A stretch of DNA of 9,594 nucleotides from contig JABGPV010000196.1 of NCBI GenBank assembly GCA_018644785.1, positions 1 through 9,594 of the forward strand, in the 5' to 3' direction. Shown piece by piece: positions 1 to 8,300 of this stretch (its first letter is position 1; the number at the start of each line of letters is the position of its first letter). The notes beneath the pieces were generated by a model. The model searched no databases. It was given only the letters and a program-made list of their open reading frames with translations, and had not been told where the DNA came from. Source of the DNA: Deltaproteobacteria bacterium (GTDB lineage: Bacteria; Desulfobacterota; DSM-4660; Desulfatiglandales; Desulfatiglandaceae). The position numbers and the translations under genes are program-made.

Positions 1-313
1 CATAGGTAAAACTGATCCTTCCGAAGCGCTGGCGTTTTTCCGTGCCAATCCTGATCAAATCGACCTCGTTATCTCCGACATGACCATGCCCCACATGACC
101 GGGGACAAACTGGCCGGCGAGATGCTCAAAATCAGACCCGATACACCCATCATCCTTTGTACCGGGTACAGCGAAAGGATGTCTGAAGACAGGGCTCTAG
201 AAATAGGTATCCGGAAATACATTGAAAAACCCATCGAAATGAAAAAACTGGCAAGAACGGTCCGGGAGGTCCTCGATGGGCGTAAAACTGATGTGATTGG
301 GGTCAGATCTTAA
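1..313 (+). CDS. Response-regulator receiver domain, C-terminal part (5' end outside window)
   Basis: The frame is open from the window edge (first full codon at base 2) to TAA at 311-313, so the gene is 5'-partial. The visible 103 residues are most of a CheY-like receiver domain. The phospho-acceptor Asp is in ISDMTMP (codon 77-79), the conserved Thr is in CTGYS, and the conserved Lys is in the IEKP motif. The first strand with the acidic Asp/Glu pair lies outside the window. The domain ends about 8 residues before the stop with no DNA-binding domain. The protein is therefore either a single-domain regulator or, more likely, the receiver tail of a hybrid histidine kinase, since the ISDMTMPHMTG type is common there. 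That choice is inference. The gene is on the opposite strand from the large operon and shows no clear link to the higBA pair 20 bases on. Confidence 0.85.
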   Translation, partial: IGKTDPSEALAFFRANPDQIDLVISDMTMPHMTGDKLAGEMLKIRPDTPIILCTGYSERMSEDRALEIGIRKYIEKPIEMKKLARTVREVLDGRKTDVIGVRS

Positions 314-332
314 ATATTAACTATTCATCATT

Positions 333-410
333 ATGGGATATGCTGAAATTGAAAGACAAGTCGGTGTTTCCACTTCTGCCATATCCAAGACTGTAACAGC
401 AGCCGGTAAG
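333..410 (+). pseudogene. Possible remnant of a transposase C-terminus (helix-turn-helix)
   Basis: A frame opening after TAA (318-320) encodes YAEIERQVGVSTSAISKTV. This reads like the small helix-turn-helix found at the C-terminus of many REP-associated (Y1/RAYT-type) transposases. It starts abruptly, with no upstream transposase domain, and runs on in frame through non-homologous sequence into higB. It is best read as a fragment left by a deletion, not as an N-terminal domain of HigB. The similarity is judged by eye on about 20 residues, so the family assignment is weak; any helix-turn-helix protein is possible. Seen: the HTH-like string and the stop just before it. Inferred: that it is a remnant. 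Confidence 0.3.
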
Positions 411-453
411 CCATCATTCATCAAAGTCAACCCATTTCCCATGTGGAAAAAAC

Positions 454-482
454 TTGTATTACCATATTGGGAACGCTATGAT
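454..482 (+). promoter_or_regulatory. Candidate sigma-70-type promoter of higBA
   Basis: TTGTAT (454-459) and TATGAT (477-482) are separated by exactly 17 bases. The -10 box matches 5 of 6 consensus positions, the -35 box only 3 of 6. Initiation about 7 bases beyond the -10 would fall at or next to the higB ATG at 489, making the transcript leaderless or nearly so. The 10-base direct repeat ATATTGGGAA (464-473 and 521-530) flanks the start and could be part of a HigA operator. The promoter is a pattern match only. Confidence 0.3.
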
Positions 483-488
483 GAATGG

Positions 489-791
489 ATGAGAATCATT
501 GCCAAAAGCCGACTTCGGCAATATTGGGAAAAATCAGGAAACGAAAAGTCGCAACCCTACTTAAATGAGTGGTATCACTTTTGTGTAAAGATGAAATGGG
601 CCACACCGCAGGATGTCAAAAATACTTTCCGCCATGCTTCTTTTTTGGGCAACAACAGGGTTGTGTTTAATGTTAAGGGGAATAACTACCGTATCGTGTG
701 CGCAATGGATTACCCCAGAAAGGCCATGTACATTAAATTCGTCGGGACACATGATGAATATAATGCCATAAATGCGAAGGAGATAAAATAG
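489..791 (+). CDS. higB: HigB-type mRNA interferase toxin
   Basis: The product is a 100-residue HigB/RelE-fold endoribonuclease, expected to cleave mRNA on the ribosome when free of its antitoxin. The family signature is clear: MRIIAKSRLRQYWE at the N-terminus, the ASFLGNNRVVFNV core, then NYRIV and the C-terminal IKFVGTHDEY motif. HigB proteins are usually about 92-105 residues and begin with this MR(I/V)IA pattern, so I place the start at ATG 489. The frame could open at ATG 333, but the extra 52 residues do not resemble HigB. No good ribosome-binding site precedes 489, which fits a leaderless message from the promoter proposed at 454-482. The stop lies 2 bases before higA. The toxin-first order is typical of higBA. 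Confidence 0.9.
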   Translation: MRIIAKSRLRQYWEKSGNEKSQPYLNEWYHFCVKMKWATPQDVKNTFRHASFLGNNRVVFNVKGNNYRIVCAMDYPRKAMYIKFVGTHDEYNAINAKEIK

Positions 792-793
792 CC

Positions 794-1156
794 ATGGTAA
801 AACCGATTCGGGATGAAAAATCCTATAACGACGCCCTGAAACGGATCGAGTTGCTTTGGGGGTCTGAAATCGGCACGCCGGAGGGCGACGAATTAGATGT
901 GTTGATGATTCTTGTTGAGGCCTACGAAGACAATCAGTACCCGATGCCGCCTTCCGATCCGGTTGAAGCAATCCTCTTCAGGATGGAACAGATGGACTTG
1001 AGGCGAAAAGATCTTGAAGCGTTTATCGGCCCCAAGAGCCGGGTAAGCGACGTATTAAATCGGAAGCGGCTTCTTTCAATGAAACAAATTGTCAAACTTC
1101 ATCACGGTATGGGTATTCCTTATGAAAGCTTGATTGATGAAAGCCTGAGAGCATAA
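794..1156 (+). CDS. higA: HigA-type antitoxin, XRE-family transcriptional regulator
   Basis: This 120-residue protein is the expected antitoxin of the adjacent HigB. Residues 1-55 (MVKPIRDEKSYNDAL..., then GTPEGDELDVLMILVEAYE) are the characteristic HigA N-terminal segment. Residues about 60-110 form a Cro/C1-type helix-turn-helix, with recognition region FIGPKSRVSDVLNRKR. HigA proteins bind and neutralise HigB and repress their own operon, so autoregulation through the sequence around 460-530 is likely but inferred. AAGGAG (777-782, inside the end of higB) lies 11 bases before the ATG and couples translation to the toxin gene. The stop at 1154-1156 is only 2 bases from the stop of the convergent hyuB remnant. 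Confidence 0.92.
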   Translation: MVKPIRDEKSYNDALKRIELLWGSEIGTPEGDELDVLMILVEAYEDNQYPMPPSDPVEAILFRMEQMDLRRKDLEAFIGPKSRVSDVLNRKRLLSMKQIVKLHHGMGIPYESLIDESLRA

Positions 1157-1158
1157 GG

Positions 1159-1890
1159 CTAAAGGGGCGTCTTCCGATCCCCTCTCATGGACTCCCGTTT
1201 CTTTTCAGTGGCCATGGCATCGGCAAGGCCCGTTTCGGGATCGATGATCACCCCGTAACTGTTTTCAGCCGCCTCAAGACTCACATAACCATCTCGGACA
1301 TCCGCTTCAACCCGCTCCTCTTCCCGTTCCAGCGGCTCACCATACCCGCCGCCCCGAATCCGCACCGAATACCAGGGACGTCCATCCCTGTGCCGCGCGT
1401 AGAGCACATTCATGTTGGCGGGCGTTCCACCGCTTCCGGCAATCACCCGGTCCGGCAACACGTCGGCCATGGCCCGATAGATAATCTCCGTTATGAAATG
1501 TCCGATCTGCATGCGGGCCGCCACGGCCGCCGGGAATTTACAGTTCACCACACTCCCGAGGGTTGCCTCCATACTGATGGGTGCGGTGCAGCCGTCGTTG
1601 TTGGGGATGTCCGGGTCGAACATGCTTTTCATGGCCATGAACACATAGGCGTAGGTAAAATTATAGACCACATTGCCGCCCCAGTCCACTTGAGGGGAAG
1701 ACCCGGCAAGATCCACCATGATATCGCTCTCTTTAACACGCACGGCGGCCTTGATGACAATGTCATCCTTCCCTTCCATCTGTTCAACAATCCCTTCCGA
1801 CGCATACACCCCGTCAGGAACGTTCAGAATGGCTTCCCGCATGCTCTTTTCCGTGCGGCCGATGACCTTAACCTTTTGCTCCAGAGTTCG
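1159..1890 (-). pseudogene. hyuB: Truncated and internally deleted hydantoinase B/oxoprolinase (HyuB) gene
   Basis: Family members are ATP-dependent hydantoinase/5-oxoprolinase/acetone-carboxylase-type beta subunits of roughly 550-590 residues. Only about 240 codons remain. ATG 1842 begins MREAILNVPDGVY, but recognisable sequence continues upstream (LEQKVKVIGRTEKS) until an in-frame TAA at 1924-1926 inside a hairpin. The N-terminal part is therefore gone. The middle looks normal (DLAGSSPQVDWGGNV, GSVVNCKFPAAVAARMQ, SGGTPANMNV). RPWYSVRIRGGG then joins directly to YGEPLEREEERVEADV, which in intact proteins sits far downstream near the C-terminus. About 150 residues, including the usual DSGG-GRGGLG region, appear to be missing. 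The Gly-Gly-Gly present in both places suggests deletion between similar sequences. No hyuA partner is in the window. A non-functional remnant is the best reading. Confidence 0.8.
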
Positions 1891-1915
1891 TGTAAAAGGG
1901 TTATCTTGTTTTTTT

Positions 1916-1932
1916 GCCCCCTCTTAGGGGGC
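1916..1932. repeat. GC-rich hairpin, 6-bp stem, beside a 7-T run
   Basis: GCCCCC (1916-1921) and GGGGGC (1927-1932) form a perfect 6-bp stem around TCTTA. A run of seven T lies at 1909-1915, on the low-coordinate side. Read with the minus-strand operon, the run is A after the hairpin, so this is not a normal intrinsic terminator for fdhA. For plus-strand transcripts the T run comes before the stem, so it is not one there either. The loop supplies the TAA that closes the hyuB remnant frame. Confidence 0.6.
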
Positions 1933-1941
1933 TTCCTGAGG

Positions 1942-1960
1942 CCTCCCGCTATGCGGGAGG
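1942..1960. repeat. GC-rich hairpin, 8-bp stem, overlapping the fdhA stop
   Basis: CCTCCCGC (1942-1949) pairs perfectly with GCGGGAGG (1953-1960) around a TAT loop. The fdhA stop codon (TAG, 1951-1949) lies in the loop, and the last FdhA residues (APPA) come from the stem. Together with the neighbouring hairpin it looks like a paired-dyad intergenic element. It could protect the fdhA message 3' end or weakly terminate transcription. No copy elsewhere in the window allows confirmation as a dispersed repeat. Confidence 0.6.
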
Positions 1961-4024
1961 AGCATCACCAGCAACCCCTTTTCCAATGAATTTTTCAATA
2001 TTTACAGCACTGACCTTGAATTCCGGAATTTTGGCCAGGGGATCAAAGGCTTCTGCATCGGTCAGAACGTTCGTGGGGGTTTCCCCGAAATGGATGGGCA
2101 GGAAAACGGTGCCGTGCTCCACTGAAGTTGTAACCCTTGCCGGTGCCTCTATGCGACCTCTCCGAGACGAAAGAATGAGGATATCACCGTCTTTTACAGC
2201 CAAACTTTCGGCATCCTCAGGATTAATATCCACATAAGCCGTTTTCTGCTCAACATCCAGGTGGGGGGAGATCCTCGTCATGGTGCCGGTGTGGAAATGG
2301 GCGAACATCCGTCCGGTGGTCAAAAAATACGGGTATTCCTCATCCGGCATTTCCGCGGGATCCTTGTAGTCGACGGCAAAAAACATTCCCTTGCCACGGG
2401 CAAATTGATCTTTGTGGAGATATGGGGTTCCTGGGTGGTCCCTATCCGGGCATGGCCACTGGAGTCCGTCAAGCCCCAACCGTTCATAGGTCATGCCTTC
2501 ATAACTCTTTGGGGTCAAAGCAGCCATTTCATTGAATATCTGCTCCGGGGATTCGTAATCCATTTCGTAACCCATGGCCGTTGAAAGCCTGGCAATGATT
2601 TCCCAGTCGGGCAATGTGTTTCCAATGGGATTTATGGCTTTTTGGATTCGCATGCACCGGCGCTCCGTATTGGTCACCGTACCTTCTTTTTCGGCCACGG
2701 ATGCGGCGGAAAAGACCACATCCGCCACCTGGGCGGTTTCCGATAGGAAAAGCTCCTGGACCACCAGAAACTCCAGCTCTTTCATGGCATGATCCAGGTG
2801 GTTCCAGTCCGGGTCGCTCAGTTTCGGGTTTTCGCCGATGATATAGAGTCCCTTCAATTTCCCCTCCAACATGGCCGGGACCATATCGGTGATGGTCATA
2901 CCCGGCTTGTCTGATAGGGTTGTCCCCCACGCCTTGGAGAATTTTTCGAGTACATTGGGATCGGCAACCGACTGGTAGCCTGTCATGACGTTGGGTAGCC
3001 CCCCCATATCACATGCGCCCTGCACATTGTTCTGTCCCCTGAGGGGGTTGACGCCACCCCCGTACACCCCCACATTTCCGCACAGCATAGCGAGATTGCA
3101 GCACGATTTTACATTGTCCACACCGGTGGTGTGCTGGGTGATGCCCATGGCGTACAAGAGACTTGCCGGCGGATGGCAGGCATAGAGTTCCGCCATTTTC
3201 TCAAGATCAGCGGTACTGATGCCGGTAATATCCCGTACTTTCTCGGGGGTATATCCTTTCACCATCTGTTCAAGGGCATCGTAGTCTTCGGTTCGTTGGG
3301 CGATGTATTCCTGGTTGTGCCAACCGTTTTTGATGATGATGTGCATCATGCCGTTCAGTAGCGCCACATCACTTCCCAGGCGTTGATTGACCGCCATGTC
3401 CGCAAAGCGGGAAAGCTGAATGTTCCGTGGATCCGCCACAATCAGTTTGGCCCCTTTTTCCTTGGCCCGTATGATTCGCCTGGCAATTAACGGATGACAT
3501 GCGGTGGTATTGCTTCCGATGACAAAAATGCAGCCCGAATCCTCAATTTCCGAAATGGCGTTGGTCATGGCCCCACTTCCGAAAGCGGCGGCAAGACCTG
3601 CCACCGTGGAGGAATGTCAGAGACGGGCGCAGTGATCCACGTTATGGGTGCCGATGACCGCGCGGGCAAATTTCTGGGCCAGATAATTCTCTTCATTGGT
3701 GATTTTGGCCGATACCAGCACACCGATGCTGTCGGGGCCGTATTTGTTGATAATTTCCCGGAAACGATCGGCGGTGAGCTGGATGGCTTCATTCCAGTCG
3801 GTTTTGATGAACCTGCCGAAGGTTTTCACCAGGGGTTGCTTCAGCCGCATGAAGCTGTTCACATGTTCATGAAGATTCCACCCCTTGATGCAGAGCTTTC
3901 CCTCGTTGACCGGATGGGTTTTCATGGGGAGTGTGCTCACAATTTTTCCATTGATTACTTCAAACAATACGCCACAACCTGTTCCACAGTATGAACAGAC
4001 CGATGGCACAAGATGACATTCCAT
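1949..4024 (-). CDS. fdhA: Formate dehydrogenase catalytic subunit, selenocysteine-containing
   Basis: This cytoplasmic molybdenum/tungsten bis-MGD enzyme interconverts formate and CO2. It reads as 691 residues if UGA at 3619-3617 is selenocysteine 136, in the hallmark DHCARL-U-HSSTVAGL context. Without readthrough it would split into two fragments. The N-terminal [4Fe-4S] ligands are C10, C13, C17 and C45, followed by the conserved Lys47. These parallel C8/C11/C15/C42/K44 and U140/H141 of E. coli FdhF. No signal peptide is visible. The C-terminal molydopterin-dinucleotide-binding domain (LTTGRMFAHFHTGTMTR, VFLPIHFGE) is complete. I chose ATG 4024 because AAGGAG (4037-4032) lies 7 bases before it and it starts directly before the cluster motif; the frame upstream to 4081 overlaps the previous gene. 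It is the last gene of the Hdr-linked operon, 28 bases after the FdhB-like gene, which implies electron transfer to HdrA/MvhD rather than to a membrane quinone partner. Confidence 0.95.
3587..3619 (-). promoter_or_regulatory. fdhA selenocysteine UGA codon and bacterial SECIS hairpin
   Basis: The UGA is at 3619-3617. After 18 nt comes a stem GGTGGCA (3605-3599) paired with TGCCGCC (3593-3587), six Watson-Crick pairs plus one G-U, closing the five-base loop GGTCT (3598-3594). E. coli fdhF carries the same GGUCU apical loop at a comparable distance. This is what SelB is known to recognise to deliver Sec-tRNA. Confidence 0.88.
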
Positions 4025-4052
4025 TTTCCAACTCCTTGGATTCTTAACTTGT

Positions 4053-4874
4053 CTATGGGTTAACCGCCTGCGCAGTTTCAATCGGTTTTGGTTCCAGTGT
4101 CACCGTATCCCCCAATATATTGAAAGGGGAATCCAGCGCGGCGCTGCCGGTATCATAGTCGAACACATCTTTCACGATTTGATTCACTTTCCCGTAAAGC
4201 AGCCGTAACGGGATGTCCATGGGGCAGGCCGCTTCGCACAGCCCGCAGTCAATGCAGCGGCCGGCCATATGGACGGCTCTGACCATGTGAAAGACCGGTA
4301 TTTCCGGCAGAAGTGGCCCTGTTTTAACGAGCTCATCATGTTCCAGACTGCACTCTTTGCAGAAACAGACCGGGCAGATATTCCGGCACCCGTAACATTT
4401 GATGCATTTTTGGAATTCGTACATCCACCGGTTAAGACGTTCTTTTTGCCCATAGGAATCCAGCGCTTCCGGACTCAGGTTATTATCCACGCCCACTTGT
4501 TTTTTGTAGGCGCCTATTTTCTCAGGTTCCAGATAGGAGCAATCGCCATGGGCCTTCAGCCTTGATGGGCAGCAGTTAACCCCCAGGGTTCTCACATTTT
4601 CGCTTTTCAGCTGATTCCAGAGATATAAAACATTCAGCGCCCGGTCGTCGCAGTCACGCGCCAACATTCCGATTTTGATATCCGGTTCCATTTCCGTCAT
4701 ATGGGTGGCAATTTTCTCCAGCGGATAGCGCACCGGGCTGATGACGAGATCATCCACCTCTTCCATGTGTTCCCGTGTAAAGCAGTGGGGCAGGGGATGA
4801 TGATCCATCTCCCTGTAGCCCAGGAAAGCATCAACAGTCCCGTCTTCAAGCCATGCTTTGACGTTGTTGATCAT
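4053..4874 (-). CDS. FrhB/FdhB-like iron-sulfur electron-transfer subunit (two ferredoxin clusters)
   Basis: This 273-residue soluble protein probably wires FdhA to MvhD/HdrA. Residues about 1-115 resemble the core of the coenzyme F420 hydrogenase/formate dehydrogenase beta family (VDAFLGYREMD, IGMLARDCDDRALNVL, TLGVNCCPSR). The C-terminal half carries two [4Fe-4S] motifs: C157-C160-C163-C167 and C207-C210-C213-C217. Extra cysteines C170, C172 and C175 directly follow the first (CPVCFCKEC). Compared with methanogen FdhB the N-terminal cluster is absent and the ferredoxin part is at the C-terminus, so F420 reduction is not implied. GTT-ATG at 4874 has AGGAG (4885-4881) 6 bases upstream and overlaps the end of mvhD by 29 bases, so the two are probably translationally coupled. 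The family call is by motif; the exact partner order is inferred from gene order. Confidence 0.8.
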   Translation of the reverse strand: MINNVKAWLEDGTVDAFLGYREMDHHPLPHCFTREHMEEVDDLVISPVRYPLEKIATHMTEMEPDIKIGMLARDCDDRALNVLYLWNQLKSENVRTLGVNCCPSRLKAHGDCSYLEPEKIGAYKKQVGVDNNLSPEALDSYGQKERLNRWMYEFQKCIKCYGCRNICPVCFCKECSLEHDELVKTGPLLPEIPVFHMVRAVHMAGRCIDCGLCEAACPMDIPLRLLYGKVNQIVKDVFDYDTGSAALDSPFNILGDTVTLEPKPIETAQAVNP

Positions 4875-5349
4875 AACCCTCTCCTATAAAATCCAGTGGC
4901 ATCAGTTCCGCTGCGGCCGCTTTTCTATTTTCTTTATAGGCGTGAAGCGGATTGGGTCCCAGTGATCTGATTCTTTCCGTAAAATCGCTGACCACCTGGA
5001 CGAATTTCTGCGCTTCCGCGGACGAGATCCATGACAGTCCCAGGCGCTCTTCAAGGCCCAGAAGCCCCAGCATCTCCTGAAGAAATGTGATCCGTTTAAC
5101 GGTCATATAATTACCATACAGGTAATGGCAGTCACCCACGTGTCAGCCGCCCACCAGCACCCCGTCGGCGCCGTCCTGCAACGCCCTCAAAATATGGTGG
5201 GGCGATACGGTAGCGGAACACATGACGCGAATAGGCCGGATATTGGGGGGGTAACTCAACCGGCTCACGCCGGCCAGGTCCGCCGCTCCGTAGGCGCACC
5301 AGTTACACATGAATGCAATTATTTTGGGTTCAAATCCATTTTCTTCCAC
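4846..5349 (-). CDS. mvhD: MvhD/FrhD-type [2Fe-2S] electron-transfer protein, selenocysteine-containing
   Basis: MvhD carries electrons between a hydrogenase or formate dehydrogenase and HdrA. The frame gives 167 residues with UGA (5145-5143) read as Sec69. Upstream is the family N-terminus ([18 protein letters not shown], with C15 and C18; RVMCS, C44). Downstream the protein continues in the same frame as [15 protein letters not shown]. Ordinary family members have GGCHxGDCHY, so Sec replaces exactly the first cysteine of that motif, with C74 kept. A GTG start at 5349 is preceded by AAGGAG (5361-5356) at 6 bases. It lies 31 bases after hdrA. The C-terminal helix region ([30 protein letters not shown]) is typical of the family. 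Read without Sec decoding it would be miscalled as two unrelated ORFs of 68 and 97 residues. Confidence 0.93.
5110..5145 (-). promoter_or_regulatory. mvhD selenocysteine UGA codon and candidate SECIS hairpin
   Basis: UGA lies at 5145-5143. After 22 nt in total, ATTACC (5126-5121) pairs perfectly with GGTAAT (5115-5110) around the loop TGTAT (5120-5116). A G in the first two loop positions and a 16-37 nt spacing are the usual bacterial SECIS features. The stem is less GC-rich than the one in fdhA. Confidence 0.7.
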
Positions 5350-5380
5350 AATACTCTCCTTATCATCCTTTATAGTGTGA

Positions 5381-8300
5381 TCAGGCGGCTAGAGCGCCCC
5401 TGATTTGCGCATACAGTTCCTTGTTGTTAAACCCCATCAAAACGGCTGCCTCGGAAGGACATGTGGCGGCACAGGCCCCACAACCCTTACACAGGGCTTC
5501 GTTGATCTCCGCAACACCTTTGTTGGGGTTGAAGGAGATGGCCCCGTAGGGGCAGACATGGATGCAGGCAAGACATCCCGAACAAAGATGGGCATCAATG
5601 GAGCAGACAATGCCCCCGACCTTAATGGTGTTCATGGAAAGGACTGTTAAGGCCCTTGCTGCTGCTGCCTGGGCTTGCGCGATGCTCTCATCCATGGGCT
5701 TTGGATAATGGGCCATGCCGCAAAGGAAAACCCCGTCATTTGCAAAATCCACGGGGCGCAGTTTCTGATGGGCTTCCAGAAACCACCCGTCTTCGTCCAT
5801 TGGGACCTTGAAAAACCGTGCCAGGGTCTGGTCCCTGTGGGAAACGATGGCCGTGGCAAGACAAAGGATATCCGCAAAAACGGCCAGCTGCCGATTGAGG
5901 ATCGGGTCCCTGAAAATGATTTTCACTCGGTCGCCGTCACGGTTCACGACGGGCTTTTCGTCTTTGGAATAACGGATGAAAAGGACCCCTTCAGCCCGTG
6001 CCTTTCGGTAAAGGTTTTCTCGAACACCGTAGGTCCGCATGTCCCGGTAAAAGACATAGATGTTTGCATCCGGGTTCCTTTGTTTTATTTCCAGCGCGCT
6101 CAGCACCGTATGGGTGCAGCAGACCTTTGAGCAATAGGGGTGATCTTCATCCCTTGATCCAACACATTGAATAAACGCCACATCTTTCCATTGAACCAGT
6201 CGGGGATCGTCTTTTTGAAAAAGCTGATCCATCTCAGAATGGGTGACGATGGCCCCATGTTGCCCGTAGAGATATTCGTCTGGCTTGTATTCCCCGGCGC
6301 CAGTGGCCAGAATGGCAACCCCATGGTCAATTTCTTCCGTGGATGATTCGCTTTTGATTTCCGTCTTGAAATTCCCGATAAACCCATCCACATGGGTGAT
6401 GGTTGAATTTTCATGAAGGGTGATAAGCGGTTCGTTCCGGATGTCAGCCATCAGCGCCTTAACAAAGTCCGCCACTTTTTCACCTTTGTGGGCACTGTGC
6501 AGGGTCAATGCATTCCCTCCGAAAATATCCGATTTTTCCAGGAGGTGTACCGGGTAGCCCTGGCGGGCCACGGAGAGGGCCGCCGTCATGCCGGCGACAC
6601 CGCCGCCCACCACGAGGGCTGACTGGGTTACGGAAAGATCCGTCTGCTGCAAAGGGGTCAGAAGATCGGTCTTGGCCACGGCCATGCGCACCAGATCCTT
6701 TGCCTTTACCGTGGCCGCTTCCGGATCGTCTGCATGGACCCAGGAATCGTGGTTCCTGATGTTGGCCATTTCAAAGAGATACTTGTTGAGCCCTGCGTTC
6801 ATGAGGGTTTCCTGGAAAAGCCCCTCATGGGTCCTGGGGGTACAGGCTGCCACCACCACCCGGTTCAACCCCTTTTCCCGGATCACCTCGGTCATTTTAT
6901 CCTGGGTATCCTGGGAACAGGTAAAAAGATTCTCCTCCACATACACCACATTGGGGAGGGTTTTTGCGAATTCCGCCACCGCCGGGACATTCACCACACC
7001 TCCGATATTGATGCCGCAGTTGCATACAAAAACGCCGATCCTCGAAGGCTCCCGCCGGATGTCGCGCTCTTCGATCACGGGGATTTCATGTGTTTCTGTG
7101 TTGCGCGCAGGGGCCAGCGGTTCGGTCGCCGCACAGGCTGCGGCACTGGCCTCCATGACCGACTGGGGGATATCCTTGGGGCTGGTGAAGGCACCGCAGG
7201 CATAAATTCCCGGAATCGAGGTGGACACGGGGTGAAAACTGTCCGTTTGGGTAAAATGGTACGGGTCAAGATCAACTCCCAGGCGTTTTGAAAGCAGGAT
7301 GACATTTTCATCCATCTCAAGCCCGGTGGAAAGAACTACCATGTTGAATGTTTCCAGCTTAAGGTTCCCGCCTTCATCCGCGTAACGCACCAAAAGGTCG
7401 TCCGTCCCCAGAAGGGGCTCCACCGAGTGGACCCGGGAGCGGATGAACTGAACCCCCTCTGCTTTAGCATTTTCATAGTAGCGGTCAAAATCCTTCCCGT
7501 GGGTTCGCATGTCCATGAAGAAAACGGAACAATCCAGGGGAACCTTGCTGTGTTCCCGGGCAATGACCGTCTGCTTCACCGCGTACATGCAGCATACGGA
7601 AGAGCAATAGCCATTGTCACAAAGATTTACATCCCTGGATCCCACACATTGAAACCATGCGATTTTCCCCGGTTCCGTTTCATCGGACGGCCTTGACAGA
7701 TGTCCCCCATAGGGTCCCGTTGCGGAGAGAATCCGTTCAAATTCCAGGGATGTGACCACGTTGGGAAGGGTCGCGTAGGGATAGGTATCATAGAGCCTGG
7801 GATCAAATGACTTGAACCCGGGTGCCATGATGAGGGAACCCACATTCAAGGTGATTTCCGTCTCTTTTTCATCAAAATTAATGGCCCCCGCCGGACAGAA
7901 TTTCTCGCATGCCCTGCATTTTCCCTTTTTGAAATAGATGCAATTATCTTTGTCGATGACGTATTTGAGGGGTACTGCCTGGGAATAGGGTACATATATG
8001 GCTTTGCGCTTGATCAGCCCCTCATTGTAGACGTCATCCACTTTTTTCGGACATTTTTCAGCGCAGGTGCCGCAGGCGATACATTTGTCCATGTCCACAT
8101 ATCGCGGATGGCCGATAACGTTTACGCTGAAATCCCCCTCTTTTCCGGAGATGTCTTTGATTTCGCTGAGCGTCAGTAATTCGATATTGATGTGCCGGCC
8201 GACCTCGACCAGTTTCGGCGCCAGGATTCACATGGAACAATCGTTGGTGGGGAATGTTTTGTCCAACTGGGCCATGACCCCGCCGATTCCCGGTGATTTC

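Noticed and set aside
333..488. An N-terminal extension of HigB from ATG 333
   Set aside because: The extra 52 residues do not resemble HigB, and the family's usual start matches ATG 489.
1909..1932. Rho-independent terminator for the fdhA operon
   Set aside because: On the operon's strand the hairpin is followed by seven A, not T, so the required U tract is missing.
1390..1989. A 199-codon plus-strand open frame opposite hyuB and the end of fdhA
   Set aside because: It is a shadow of the minus-strand coding region, rich in His/Gly/Arg with no recognisable family, and runs through both hairpins.
3494..3994. A 166-codon plus-strand open frame opposite fdhA
   Set aside because: It lies fully antisense to the well-conserved FdhA coding region, including the Sec site, and has no recognisable motif.
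5381..5383. A fourth selenocysteine at the hdrA terminal TGA
   Set aside because: The protein is complete at this point and mvhD has its own ribosome-binding site and start 31 bases on.
6734..7291. A 185-codon plus-strand open frame opposite hdrA
   Set aside because: It is antisense to conserved HdrA sequence and its composition is that of a complementary-strand shadow.
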